Counted from the first letter of the stretch, positions 12,097-25,600 are shown. The stretch: DNA of 64,000 nucleotides from Halictus rubicundus (GCF_050948215.1 NW_027488581.1:1426001-1490000), one strand, 5' to 3'. The notes: generated from the letters alone by a model not told the origin. Program-made: numbers and translations.

Positions 12097-12154
12097 AAAA
12101 AAAAAAAAAAAAAAAAAAAAAAGGATACAGGATAGGATAGGATAGAGAATGGGA

Positions 12155-15100
12155 TAGGATAGAGGATAGGATAGGATAGAGAATAGGATAGGATAGAGGA
12201 TATGATAGGATAGAGGATAGGATAGGATAGAGGATAGGATAGGATAGAGAATAGGATATAGGATTGGATAGGATAGCGGATAGGATAGGATAGAGGATAG
12301 GATAGGATAGAGGATAGGATATGATAGAGGATAGGATAGGATAGAGGATAGGATAAGATAGGATAGAGGATAGGATAGGATAGAGGATAGGATAGGATAG
12401 AGGATAGGATAGGATAGTGGATAGGATAGGATAGTGGATTGGATAGGATAGATTATAGGATACGATAGATTATAGGATAGGATAGAGAATAGGATATAGG
12501 ATTGGCTAGGATAGAGGATAGAATAGGATAGAGGATAGGATAGGATAGAGGATAGGATATGATAGACGATAGGATAGGATAGAGGATAGGAAAGGATAGG
12601 ATAGAGGATAGGATACGATAGAGGATAGGATACGATAGAGGATAGGATAGGATAGAGGATAGGAAAGGATAAACGATAGGATAGGATAGAGGATAGGATA
12701 GGATAGAGGATAGGATAGGATAGAGGATAGGATAGGATAGTGGATTGGATAGGATAGAGGATAGGATAGGATAGAGGATAGGATAGGATAGAGGATAGGA
12801 TAGGATAGAGAATAGGATATAGGATTGGATAGGATAGCGGATAGGATAGGATAGAGGATAGGATAGGATAGAGGATAGGATATGATAGAGGATAGGATAG
12901 GATAGAGGATAGGATAAGATAGGATAGAGGATAGGATAGGATAGAGGATAGGATAGGATAGAGGATAGGATAGGATAGTGGATAGGATAGGATATTGGAT
13001 TGGATAGGATAGAGGATAGGATACGATAGATTATAGGATAGGATAGAGAATAGGATATAGGATTGGCTAGGATAGAGGATAGAATAGGATAGAGGATAGG
13101 ATAGGATAGAGGATAGGATATGATAGACGATAGGATAGGATAGAGGATAGGAAAGGATAGGATAGAGGATAGGATACGATAGAGGATAGGATAGGATAGA
13201 GGATAGGATAGGATGGAGAATAGGATATAGGATTGGATAGGATAGCGGATAGGATAGGATAGAGGATAGGATAGGATAGAGGATAGGATATGATAGAGGA
13301 TAGGATAGGATAGAGGATAGGATAAGATAGGATAGAGGATAGGATAGGATAGAGGATAGGATAGGATAGAGGATAGGATAGGATAGTGGATAGGATAGGA
13401 TAGTGGATTGGATAGGATAGAGGATAGGATACGATAGATTATAGGATAGGATAGAGAATAGGATATAGGATTGGCTAGGATAGAGGATAGAATAGGATAG
13501 AGGATAGGATAGGATAGAGGATAGGATATGATAGACGATAGGATAGGATAGAGGATAGGAAAGGATAGGATAGAGGATAGGATACGATAGAGGATAGGAT
13601 AGGATAGAGGATAGGATAGGATGGAGAATAGGATATAGGATTGGATAGGATAGAGGATAGGATATGATACAGGACAGGATAGGGTAGAGAATAGGATAGG
13701 ATAGAGGATAGGATCGGGTAGAGGATAGGATAGGATAGAGAATAGGATATAGGATTGGATAGGATAGCGGATAGGATAGGATAGAGGATAGGATAGGATA
13801 GAGGATAGGATATGATAGAGGATAGGATAGGATAGAGGATAGAATAGGATAGAGGATAGGATAGGATAGCGGATAGGATATGTTAGAGGATAGGATAGGA
13901 TAGAGGATAGGATAGGATAAACGATAGGATAGGATAGAGGATAGGATAGGATAGAGGATAGGATAGGATAGAGGATAGGATAGGATAGAGAATAGGATAG
14001 GATAGAGGATAGGATAGGATAGAGGATAGGATAGGATTCAGGGTACGATAGGATAGTGGATAGGATAGGATAGAGGGTAGGATAGTATAGAGGATATGAT
14101 AGGATAGATGATAGGATAGGATAGAGGATAGGATAGAATAGTGGATAGGATAGGATGGAGGATAGGATAGAGGATAGGATACGATAGAGGATAGGATACA
14201 ATAGAGGATAGGATAGGATACAGAATAGGATATAGGATTGGATAGGATAGAGGATAGAATAGGATAGAGGATAGGATAGGATAGAGAATAGAATAGGATA
14301 GAGGATAGGATAGGATAGAGGATAGGATAGGATAGAGGATAGGATAGGATAGAGAATAGGATATAGGATTGGATAGGATAGCGGATAGGATAGGATAGAG
14401 GATAGGATAGGATAGAGGATAGGATATGATAGAGGATAGGATAGGATAGAGGATAGGATAAGATAGGATAGAGGATAGGATAGGATAGAGGATAGGATAG
14501 GATAGAGGATAGGATAGGATAGTGGATAGGATAGGATAGTGGATTGGATAGGATAGAGGATAGGATACGATAGATTATAGGATAGGATAGAGAATAGGAT
14601 ATAGGATTGGCTAGGATAGAGGATAGAATAGGATAGAGGATAGGATAGGATAGAGGATAGGATATGATAGACGATAGGATAGGATAGAGGATAGGAAAGG
14701 ATAGGATAGAGGATAGGATACGATAGAGGATAGGATAGGATAGAGGATAGGATAGGATGGAGAATAGGATATAGGATTGGATAGGATAGAGGATAGGATA
14801 TGATACAGGACAGGATAGGGTAGAGAATAGGATAGGATGGAGGATAGGATCGGGTAGAGGATAGGATAGGATAGAGAATAGGATATAGGATTGGATAGGA
14901 TAGCGGATAGGATAGGATAGAGGATAGGATAGGATAGAGGATAGGATAGGGGATTGGATAGGATAGAGGATAGGAGACGATAGAGGATAGGATAGAGGAC
15001 AGGATAGGATAGAGGATAGGATACGATAGAGGATAAGATAGGATAGAGGATAGGATACGATAGAGGATAGGATAGGATAGAGGATAGGATACGATAGAGG

Positions 15101-15940
15101 ATAGGATACGATAGAGGATAGGATAGGATAGAGAATAGGATATAGGATTGGATAGGATAGCGGATAGGATAGGATAGAGGATAGAATAGGATAGAGGATA
15201 GGATAGGATAGAGGATAGGATATGATAGACGATAGGATAGGATAGAGGATAGGAAAGGATAGGATAGAGGATAGGATACGATAGAGGATAGGATAGGATA
15301 GAGGATAGGATAGGATGGAGAATAGGATATAGGATTCGATAGGATAGAGGATAGGATATGATACAGGATAGGATAGGGTAGAGAATAGGATAGGATAGAG
15401 GATAGGATAGGGTAGAGGATAGGATAGGATAGAGAATAGGATATAGGATTGGATAGGATAGCGTATAGGATAGGATAGAGGATAGGATAGGATAGCGGAT
15501 AGGATATGATAGAGGATAGGATAGGATAGAGGATAGGAAACGATGGAGGATAGGATACGATAGAGGATAGGATAGGATAGAGAATAGGATATAGGATTGG
15601 ATAGGATAGAGGATAGAATAGGATAGAGGATAGGATAGGATAGAGAATAGGATAGGATAGAGGATAGGATAGGATAGAGGATAGGATAGGATAGAGAATA
15701 GGATATAGGATTGGATAGGATAGAGGATAGGATACGATAGAGGATAGGATACGATAGAGGATAGGATAGGATAGAGAATAGGATATAGGATTGGATAGGA
15801 TTGAGGATAGAATAGGATAGAGGATAGGATAGGATAGAGAATAGGATAGGATAGAGGATAGGATAGGATAGAGGATAGGATAGGATAGAGGATAGGATAG
15901 GATAGAGGATAGGATAGGATAGAGGATAGGATAGGATAGA
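12155..15940 (+). repeat. About 7.05-kb-spaced duplication E, copy 1
   Basis: Landmarks match the region 19208-22959. GAATAGG at 12181 matches 19234, AGATTATAGG near 12451 matches 19504, and ATTCAGGG at 14036 matches 21089 (offset 7053). From about 14270 onward the offset is 7019 (GGGGATTGG 14949 against 21968, ACGATGGAGG 15541 against 22560, TTGAGG 15801 against 22820). The 34-bp change equals exactly two units and lies near 14270/21310. The block contains shorter internal repeats spaced about 408 and 561 bp, marked by AGATTATAGG at 12468, 13029 and 13437. Confidence 0.85.
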
Positions 15941-15945
15941 GGATA

Positions 15946-16870
15946 GGATATGTTAGAGGATAGGATAGGATAGAGGATAGGATAGGATAAACGATAGGAT
16001 AGGATAGAGGATAGGATAGGATAAACGATAGGATAGGATAGAGGATAGGATACGATAGAGGATAGGATAGGATAGAGGATAGGATACGATAGAGGATAGG
16101 ATACGATAGAGGATTGGATAGGATAGAGGATAGGATACGATAGAGAATAGGATAGGATAGAGAATAGGATATAGGATTGATTGGATAGAGGATAGAATAG
16201 GATAGAGGATAGGATTGGATAGAGGATAGGATATGATAGAGGATAGGATAGGATAGAGAATAGGATATAGGATTGGATAGGATAGAGGATAGAATAGGAT
16301 AGAGGATAGGATAGGATAGCGGATAGGATATGTTAGAGGATAGGATAGGATAGAGGATAGGATAGGATAAACGATAGGATAGGATAGAGGATAGGATAGG
16401 ATAGAGGATAGGATAGGATAGAGGATAGGATAGGATAGAGGATAGGATAGGATAGAGGATAGGATAGGATAGAGGATAGGATAGGATAGAGGATAGGATA
16501 GGATAGAGGATAGGATAGGATAGAGGATAGGATAGGATAGAGGATAGGATATAGGATTGGATAGGATAGAGGATAGGATATGATAGAGGATAGAATAGGA
16601 TAGAGGATAAGATAGGATAGAGGATAGGATATGATAGAGGATAGGATAGGATAGAGGATAGGATAGGATAGAGGATAGGATAGGATAGAGGATAGGATAC
16701 GATAGAGGATAGGATAGGATAGAGGATAGGATAGGATGGAGAATAGGATATAGGATTGGATAGGATAGAGGATAGGATATGATACAGGACAGGATAGGGT
16801 AGAGAATAGGATAGGATAGAGGATAGGATCGGGTAGAGGATAGGATAGGATAGAGAATAGGATATAGGAT
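15946..16870 (+). repeat. 1079-bp higher-order repeat / unit D, partial copy without island
   Basis: TGTTAG at 15951 is followed 1079 bp later by TGTTAG at 17030, with the same unit order between (AAACG, ACGATAG pairs, ATTGATTGG, TGTTAG, canonical run, GGACAGGATAGGGTAG, GATCGGGTAG). The same segment matches 10325 onward. It stops near 16870, where TTGAGGATAG replaces GCGGATAGG, and so lacks the region that carries the retroposon in the other two copies. Confidence 0.82.
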
Positions 16871-18158
16871 TGGATAGGATTGAGGATAGAATAGGATAGA
16901 GGATAGGATAGGATAGAGAATAGGATAGGATAGAGGATAGGATAGGATAGAGGATAGGATAGGATAGAGGATAGGATAGGATAGAGGATAGGATAGGATA
17001 GAGGATAGGATAGGATAGAGGATAGGATATGTTAGAGGATAGGATAGGATAGAGGATAGGATAGGATAAACGATAGGATAGGATAGAGGATAGGATAGGA
17101 TAAACGATAGGATAGGATAGAGGATAGGATACGATAGAGGATAGGATAGGATAGAGGATAGGATACGATAGAGGATAGGATACGATAGAGGATTGGATAG
17201 GATAGAGGATAGGATACGATAGAGAATAGGATAGGATAGAGAATAGGATATAGGATTGATTGGATAGAGGATAGAATAGGATAGAGGATAGGATTGGATA
17301 GAGGATAGGATATGATAGAGGATAGGATAGGATAGAGAATAGGATATAGGATTGGATAGGATAGAGGATAGAATAGGATAGAGGATAGGATAGGATAGCG
17401 GATAGGATATGTTAGAGGATAGGATAGGATAGAGGATAGGATAGGATAAACGATAGGATAGGATAGAGGATAGGATAGGATAGAGGATAGGATAGGATAG
17501 AGGATAGGATAGGATAGAGGATAGGATAGGATAGAGGATAGGATAGGATAGAGGATAGGATAGGATAGAGGATAGGATAGGATAGAGGATAGGATAGGAT
17601 AGAGGATAGGATAGGATAGAGGATAGGATATAGGATTGGATAGGATAGAGGATAGGATATGATAGAGGATAGAATAGGATAGAGGATAAGATAGGATAGA
17701 GGATAGGATATGATAGAGGATAGGATAGGATAGAGGATAGGATAGGATAGAGGATAGGATAGGATAGAGGATAGGATACGATAGAGGATAGGATAGGATA
17801 GAGGATAGGATAGGATGGAGAATAGGATATAGGATTGGATAGGATAGAGGATAGGATATGATACAGGACAGGATAGGGTAGAGAATAGGATAGGATAGAG
17901 GATAGGATCGGGTAGAGGATAGGATAGGATAGAGAATAGGATATAGGATTGGATAGGATAGCGGATAGGATAGGATGGAGGATAGGATAGGATAGAGGAT
18001 AGGATATGATAGAGGATAGGATAGGATAGAGGATAGAATAGGATAGAGGATAGGATAGGATAGCGGATAGGATATGTTAGAGGATAGGATAGGATAGAGG
18101 ATAGGATAGGATAAACGATAGGATAGGATAGAGGATAGGATAGGATAGAGGATAGGAT

Positions 18159-18811
18159 GCCCCCACCTGTGGGGGCGCTGAATTTGGGGGCCCGGGGTGC
18201 GAGCTGACCCGGGCCCCCGGGGGGGAGCGTAGCTCCCCCCGTGATTGGCCGACACCCCCCGGGATAGTTTCCCGGTTAGTGGGGGGTGTCGGTCCCCCCT
18301 CCCCCCGATAGGGGAGTGGGACCGTGGGGGGTTTTTGGGGAAAGGAAGGGTCGGGGCGTGCCGGATCGCGCCTCCGACGGCCCTTCCTTCCGGTGGCGGC
18401 GTCCTCTTGCTCTGGCCGGGGCTGGTTCCTTCGGAACACCGGCCCCGAGCGGGGCACGAGGACTCCGGGAGCTGTGGGTGGACCGAGCTGGGGCTCGGGA
18501 AGCCCAATCCGAAGGCTCCAGGGATGGGGACACCGGGCGGGTCCCTCCGCCCGGGGTCTTATAGCGTAGGCAGTGGGGGAGGCTAACCCCCTCCCCCGGG
18601 GTGGCATGTATTAGCTGGGAGGTGTCCTGTTGAGTACTCGCGTGATCCAGGCACCTCCCCTGTAGCTTAGGTGGGCGTGAGGTTTTAGTGGGTAGTCTCC
18701 GGGGGCTCCGCCCCCCGGAGAGAATCCCACATAACCCCGGCTTCCCCCAGGGAGTCGGGGTATGTATAAAACATTTCCTCACGATAAAAAAAAAAAAAAA
18801 AAAAAAAAAAA
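18159..18811 (+). mobile_element. Poly(A)-tailed GC-rich retroposon, island type 1, copy 2
   Basis: By eye this copy is identical to 11470-12122, shifted by 6689 bp, with the same 26-A tail (18786-18811). The longest open frames of both strands are also the same length and sequence in the two copies. The left flank ends AGGATAGGAT and the right flank begins AGGATAG, which together make one canonical unit, so no target-site duplication can be distinguished from the repeat itself. No coding domain is recognised. Confidence 0.78.
18685..18785 (+). other. Conserved 3' module of island type 1, copy 2
   Basis: This has the same motifs and stems as 11996-12096: TTAGTGGGTA at 18685-18694, TCCCACATAACCC at 18725-18737 and ATTTCCTC at 18773-18780, followed by the A-tail. 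No difference from copy 1 was noticed. Confidence 0.75.
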
Positions 18812-19207
18812 GGATAGAGGATAGGATAGGATAGAGAATAGGATAGGATAGAGGATAGGATAGGATAGAGGATAGGATAGGATTCAGGGTACGATAGGAT
18901 AGTGGATAGGATAGGATAGAGGGTAGGATAGTATAGAGGATATGATAGGATAGATGATAGGATAGGATAGAGGATAGGATAGAATAGTGGATAGGATAGG
19001 ATGGAGGATAGGATAGAGGATAGGATACGATAGAGGATAGGATACGATAGAGAATAGGATAGGATAGAGGATAGGATAGGATAGAGGATAGGATACGATA
19101 GAGGATAGGATAGGATAGAGGATAGGATACGATAGAGGATAGGATACGATAGAGGATAGGATAGGATACAGAATAGGATATAGGATTGGATAGGATAGAG
19201 GATAGAA

Positions 19208-22200
19208 TAGGATAGAGGATAGGATAGGATAGAGAATAGGATAGGATAGAGGATATGATAGGATAGAGGATAGGATAGGATAGAGGATAGGATAGGATAG
19301 AGAATAGGATATAGGATTGGATAGGATAGCGGATAGGATAGGATAGAGGATAGGATAGGATAGAGGATAGGATATGATAGAGGATAGGATAGGATAGAGG
19401 ATAGGATAAGATAGGATAGAGGATAGGATAGGATAGAGGATAGGATAGGATAGAGGATAGGATAGGATAGTGGATAGGATAGGATAGTGGATTGGATAGG
19501 ATAGATTATAGGATACGATAGATTATAGGATAGGATAGAGAATAGGATATAGGATTGGCTAGGATAGAGGATAGAATAGGATAGAGGATAGGATAGGATA
19601 GAGGATAGGATATGATAGACGATAGGATAGGATAGAGGATAGGAAAGGATAGGATAGAGGATAGGATACGATAGAGGATAGGATACGATAGAGGATAGGA
19701 TAGGATAGAGGATAGGAAAGGATAAACGATAGGATAGGATAGAGGATAGGATAGGATAGAGGATAGGATAGGATAGAGGATAGGATAGGATAGTGGATTG
19801 GATAGGATAGAGGATAGGATAGGATAGAGGATAGGATAGGATAGAGGATAGGATAGGATAGAGAATAGGATATAGGATTGGATAGGATAGCGGATAGGAT
19901 AGGATAGAGGATAGGATAGGATAGAGGATAGGATATGATAGAGGATAGGATAGGATAGAGGATAGGATAAGATAGGATAGAGGATAGGATAGGATAGAGG
20001 ATAGGATAGGATAGAGGATAGGATAGGATAGTGGATAGGATAGGATATTGGATTGGATAGGATAGAGGATAGGATACGATAGATTATAGGATAGGATAGA
20101 GAATAGGATATAGGATTGGCTAGGATAGAGGATAGAATAGGATAGAGGATAGGATAGGATAGAGGATAGGATATGATAGACGATAGGATAGGATAGAGGA
20201 TAGGAAAGGATAGGATAGAGGATAGGATACGATAGAGGATAGGATAGGATAGAGGATAGGATAGGATGGAGAATAGGATATAGGATTGGATAGGATAGCG
20301 GATAGGATAGGATAGAGGATAGGATAGGATAGAGGATAGGATATGATAGAGGATAGGATAGGATAGAGGATAGGATAAGATAGGATAGAGGATAGGATAG
20401 GATAGAGGATAGGATAGGATAGAGGATAGGATAGGATAGTGGATAGGATAGGATAGTGGATTGGATAGGATAGAGGATAGGATACGATAGATTATAGGAT
20501 AGGATAGAGAATAGGATATAGGATTGGCTAGGATAGAGGATAGAATAGGATAGAGGATAGGATAGGATAGAGGATAGGATATGATAGACGATAGGATAGG
20601 ATAGAGGATAGGAAAGGATAGGATAGAGGATAGGATACGATAGAGGATAGGATAGGATAGAGGATAGGATAGGATGGAGAATAGGATATAGGATTGGATA
20701 GGATAGAGGATAGGATATGATACAGGACAGGATAGGGTAGAGAATAGGATAGGATAGAGGATAGGATCGGGTAGAGGATAGGATAGGATAGAGAATAGGA
20801 TATAGGATTGGATAGGATAGCGGATAGGATAGGATAGAGGATAGGATAGGATAGAGGATAGGATATGATAGAGGATAGGATAGGATAGAGGATAGAATAG
20901 GATAGAGGATAGGATAGGATAGCGGATAGGATATGTTAGAGGATAGGATAGGATAGAGGATAGGATAGGATAAACGATAGGATAGGATAGAGGATAGGAT
21001 AGGATAGAGGATAGGATAGGATAGAGGATAGGATAGGATAGAGAATAGGATAGGATAGAGGATAGGATAGGATAGAGGATAGGATAGGATTCAGGGTACG
21101 ATAGGATAGTGGATAGGATAGGATAGAGGGTAGGATAGTATAGAGGATATGATAGGATAGATGATAGGATAGGATAGAGGATAGGATAGAATAGTGGATA
21201 GGATAGGATGGAGGATAGGATAGAGGATAGGATACGATAGAGGATAGGATACGATAGAGGATAGGATAGGATACAGAATAGGATATAGGATTGGATAGGA
21301 TAGAGGATAGGATAGGATAGAGAATAGAATAGGATAGAGGATAGGATAGGATAGAGGATAGGATAGGATAGAGAATAGGATATAGGATTGGATAGGATAG
21401 CGGATAGGATAGGATAGAGGATAGGATAGGATAGAGGATAGGATATGATAGAGGATAGGATAGGATAGAGGATAGGATAAGATAGGATAGAGGATAGGAT
21501 AGGATAGAGGATAGGATAGGATAGAGGATAGGATAGGATAGTGGATAGGATAGGATAGTGGATTGGATAGGATAGAGGATAGGATACGATAGATTATAGG
21601 ATAGGATAGAGAATAGGATATAGGATTGGCTAGGATAGAGGATAGAATAGGATAGAGGATAGGATAGGATAGAGGATAGGATATGATAGACGATAGGATA
21701 GGATAGAGGATAGGAAAGGATAGGATAGAGGATAGGATACGATAGAGGATAGGATAGGATAGAGGATAGGATAGGATGGAGAATAGGATATAGGATTGGA
21801 TAGGATAGAGGATAGGATATGATACAGGACAGGATAGGGTAGAGAATAGGATAGGATGGAGGATAGGATCGGGTAGAGGATAGGATAGGATAGAGAATAG
21901 GATATAGGATTGGATAGGATAGCGGATAGGATAGGATAGAGGATAGGATAGGATAGAGGATAGGATAGGGGATTGGATAGGATAGAGGATAGGAGACGAT
22001 AGAGGATAGGATAGAGGACAGGATAGGATAGAGGATAGGATACGATAGAGGATAGGATAGGATAGAGGATAGGATACGATAGAGGATAGGATAGGATAGA
22101 GGATAGGATACGATAGAGGATAGGATACGATAGAGGATAGGATAGGATAGAGAATAGGATACAGGATTGGATAGGATAGCGGATAGGATAGGATAGAGGA

Positions 22201-22959
22201 TAGAATAGGATAGAGGATAGGATAGGATAGAGGATAGGATATGATAGACGATAGGATAGGATAGAGGATAGGAAAGGATAGGATAGAGGATAGGATACGA
22301 TAGAGGATAGGATAGGATAGAGGATAGGATAGGATGGAGAATAGGATATAGGATTCGATAGGATAGAGGATAGGATATGATACAGGATAGGATAGGGTAG
22401 AGAATAGGATAGGATAGAGGATAGGATAGGGTAGAGGATATGATAGGATAGAGAATAGGATATAGGATTGGATAGGATAGCGTATAGGATAGGATAGAGG
22501 ATAGGATAGGATAGCGGATAGGATATGATAGAGGATAGGAAAGGATAGAGGATAGGAAACGATGGAGGATAGGATACGATAGAGGATAGGATAGGATAGA
22601 GAATAGGATATAGGATTGGATAGGATAGAGGATAGAATAGGATAGAGGATAGGATAGGATAGAGAATAGGATAGGATAGAGGATAGGATAGGATAGAGGA
22701 TAGGATAGGATAGAGAATAGGATATAGGATTGGATAGGATAGAGGATATTATACGATAGAGGATAGGATACGATAGAGGATAGGATAGGATAGAGAATAG
22801 GATATAGGATTGGATAGGATTGAGGATAGAATAGGATAGAGGATAGGATAGGATAGAGAATAGGATAGGATAGAGGATAGGATAGGATAGAGGATAGGAT
22901 AGGATAGAGGATAGGATAGGATAGAGGATAGGATAGGATAGAGAATAGGATATAGGAGT
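19208..22959 (+). repeat. Duplication E, copy 2
   Basis: This matches 12155-15940 (offset 7053, then 7019). It differs by scattered substitutions, for example GATACAGGATTGG near 22150 where copy 1 has GATATAGGATTGG, and GGAAAGGATAGAGG near 22540. The segment 18812-19207 between the island and this copy has no counterpart to the right of the first island, accounting for the 364-bp shift from the 6689-bp island offset. Confidence 0.85.
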
Positions 22960-24559
22960 GGCTAGGATAGAGGATAGAATAGGATAGAGGATAGGATAGG
23001 ATAGAGGATAGGATAGGATAGAGGATAGGATAGGATAGAGAATAGGATAGGATAGAGGATAGAATATGATAGAGGATAGGATAGGATAGAGGATAGGATA
23101 GGATAGAGGATAGGATAGGATAGAGAATAGGATATAGGATTGGATAGGATAGAGGATAGAATATGATAGAGGATAGGATAGGATAGAGGATAGGATAGGA
23201 TAGAGGATAGGATAGGATAGGATAGAGGATAGGATAGAGGATAGGATAGAGGATAGGATAGGATAGAGGATAGGATAGGATAGAGAATAGGATAGGATAG
23301 AGGATAGGATAGGATAGAGGATAGGATAGGATTGAGGGTACGATAGGATAGTGGATAGGATAGGATAGAGGGTAGGATAGGATAGAGGATATGATAGGAT
23401 AGAGGATAGGATAGGATAGAGGATAGGATATGATAGAGGATAGGATAGGATAGAGGATAGGATAGGATAGAGGATAGGATAGGCTAGAGGATAGGATAGG
23501 ATAGTGGATTGGATAGGATAGAGGATAGGATAGGATAGAGGATAGGATAGGATAGAGAATAGGATATAGGATTGGCTAGGATAGAGGATAGAATAGGATA
23601 GAGGATAGGATAGGATAGAGGATAGGATAGGATAGAGGATAGGATAGGATAGAGAATAGGATAGGATAGAGGATAGGGTAGGATAGAGGATAGGATACGA
23701 TAGAGGATAGGATACGATAGAGGATAGGATACGATAGAGGATAGGATAGGATACAGAATAGGATATAGGATTGGATAGGATAGAGGATAGAATAGGATAG
23801 GGGATAGGATAGGATAGAGAATAGGATAGGATAGAGGATAGGATAGGATAGAGGATAGGATAGGATAGAGGATAGGATAGGATAGAGAATAGGATATAGG
23901 ATTGGATAGGATAGCGGATAGGATAGGATAGAGGATAGGATAGGATAGAGGATAGGATATGATAGAGGATAGGATAGGATAGAGGATAGGATAAGATAGG
24001 ATAGAGGATAGGATAGGATAGAGGATAGGATAGGATAGAGGATAGGATATGATAGAGGATAGGATAGGATAGAGGATAGGATAAGATAGGATAGAGGATA
24101 GGATAGGATAGAGGATAGGATATGTTAGAGGATAGGATAGGATAGAGGATAGGATAGGATAAACGATAGGATAGGATAGAGGATAGGATAGGATAGAGGA
24201 TAGGATACGATAGAGGATAGGATAGGATAGAGGATAGGAAAGGATAAACGATAGGATAGGATAGAGGATAGGATAGGATAGAGGATAGGATAGGATAGAG
24301 GATAGGATAGGATAGTGGATTGGATAGGATAGAGGATAGGATAGGATAGAGGATAGGATAGGATAGAGAATAGGATATAGGAGTGGCTATAATAGAGGAT
24401 AGAATAGGATAGAGGATAGGATAGGATAGAGGATAGGATAGGATAGAGGATAGGATAGGATAGAGAATAGGATAGGATAGAGGATAGGATAGGATAGAGG
24501 ATAGGATACGATAGAGGATAGGATAGGATACAGAATAGGATATAGGATTGGATAGGATA

Positions 24560-25600
24560 GAGGATAGGATACGATAGAGGATAGGATAGGATAGAGGATA
24601 GGATAGGATGGAGAATAGGATATAGGATTGGATAGGATAGAGGATAGGATATGATACAGGACAGGATAGGGTAGAGAATAGGATAGGATGGAGGATAGGA
24701 TCGGGTAGAGGATAGGATAGGATAGAGAATAGGATATAGGATTGGATAGGATAGCGGATAGGATAGGATAGAGGATAGGATAGGATAGAGGATAGGATAG
24801 GGGATTGGATAGGATAGAGGATAGGAGACGATAGAGGATAGGATAGAGGACAGGATAGGATAGAGGATAGGATACGATAGAGGATAGGATAGGATAGAGG
24901 ATAGGATACGATAGAGGATAGGATAGGATAGAGGATAGGATACGATAGAGGATAGGATACGATAGAGGATAGGATAGGATAGAGGATAGGATAGGATGGA
25001 GAATAGGATATAGGATTCGATAGGATAGAGGATAGGATATGATACAGGATAGGATAGGGTAGAGAATAGGATAGGATAGAGGATAGGATAGGGTAGAGGA
25101 TAGGATAGGATAGAGAATAGGATATAGGATTGGATAGGATAGCGTATAGGATAGGATAGAGGATAGGATAGGATAGCGGATAGGATATGATAGAGGATAG
25201 GATAGGATAGAGGATAGGAAACGATGGAGGATAGGATACGATAGAGGATAGGATAGGATAGAGAATAGGATATAGGATTGGATAGGATAGAGGATAGAAT
25301 AGGATAGAGGATAGGATAGGATAGAGAATAGGATAGGATAGAGGATAGGATAGGATAGAGGATAGGATAGGATAGAGAATAGGATATAGGATTGGATAGG
25401 ATAGAGGATAGGATACGATAGAGGATAGGATACGATAGAGGATAGGATAGGATAGAGAATAGGATATAGGATTGGATAGGATTGAGGATAGAATAGGATA
25501 GAGGATAGGATAGGATAGAGAATAGGATAGGATAGAGGATAGGATAGGATAGAGGATAGGATAGGATAGAGGATAGGATAGGATAGAGAATAGGATATAG
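24560..25600 (+). repeat. Duplication E, third partial copy
   Basis: This aligns to the right part of copies 1 and 2. GATCGGGTAG at 24702 matches 21870 (offset 2832) and GGGGATTGG at 24800 matches 21968. After about 24980 the offset falls to 2662 (ACGATGGAGG 25222, TTGAGG 25482). The missing 170 bp equals ten 17-bp units. Confidence 0.82.

Larger units (their letters stand above)
10320..12122 (+). repeat. Segmental duplication unit D including island, copy 1
   Basis: Satellite plus island from here recurs at 17025-18811. Landmarks TGTTAG at 10325 and 10705 match 17030 and 17410 (offset 6705). Landmarks at 10941, 11386 and the whole island match at offset 6689. The 16-bp change of offset falls at the short A-tract GAGGAAAAATAGG near 10797-10809, which is absent from the other copy. 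The left boundary is close to the first TGTTAG. The flanks to the right of the island differ between copies in unit order. Confidence 0.87.
11470..12122 (+). mobile_element. Poly(A)-tailed GC-rich retroposon, island type 1, copy 1
   Basis: This GC-rich, non-satellite insert interrupts the array and ends in an uninterrupted run of 26 A (12097-12122, the last A shared with AGGAT). It is built from successive strong inverted repeats: GCCCCCA/TGGGGGC at its first base, then 11-, 9- and 12-bp stems up to 11603, further stems across 11725-11970, and a 10-bp stem at 12007-12032. The 3' module (TTAGTGGGTA, hairpin, TCCCACATAACCC, hairpin, ATTTCCTC, A-tail) is shared with the unrelated-looking insert at 56698-56983. 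A 3' poly(A) tail indicates reverse transcription of an RNA, so a non-LTR retrotransposon 3' end or a SINE-like element is the best reading. I find no reverse transcriptase or endonuclease coding sequence. An R1-type (TRAS/SART-like) LINE relationship is possible but is inference. Confidence 0.75.
12123..18158 (+). repeat. 17-bp minisatellite, block 2 (between the island copies)
   Basis: This is the same satellite as block 1. Removing the left island joins AGGATAGGAT (left) to AGGATAC (right), a single 17-bp unit with one substitution, so the array is in phase across the insertion. Variants typical here are AGATTATAGG, GGCTAGG, GGACAGGATAGGGTAG and GATCGGGTAGAGG. No gene is seen. Confidence 0.96.
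17025..18811 (+). repeat. Segmental duplication unit D including island, copy 2
   Basis: This is the second copy of 10320-12122, containing 1.1 kb of satellite with the same variant order and the complete island. It lacks the GAGGAAAAATAGG scar of copy 1. Island sequence and A-tail length are the same in both, so the unit was duplicated as DNA after the insertion instead of the element inserting twice. Confidence 0.87.

Noticed and set aside
11470..12122. A protein-coding LINE body (reverse transcriptase or endonuclease)
   Set aside because: No frame in either island type shows reverse transcriptase or endonuclease motifs or a cysteine-histidine knuckle; only a 3'-end-like module and hairpins are visible.
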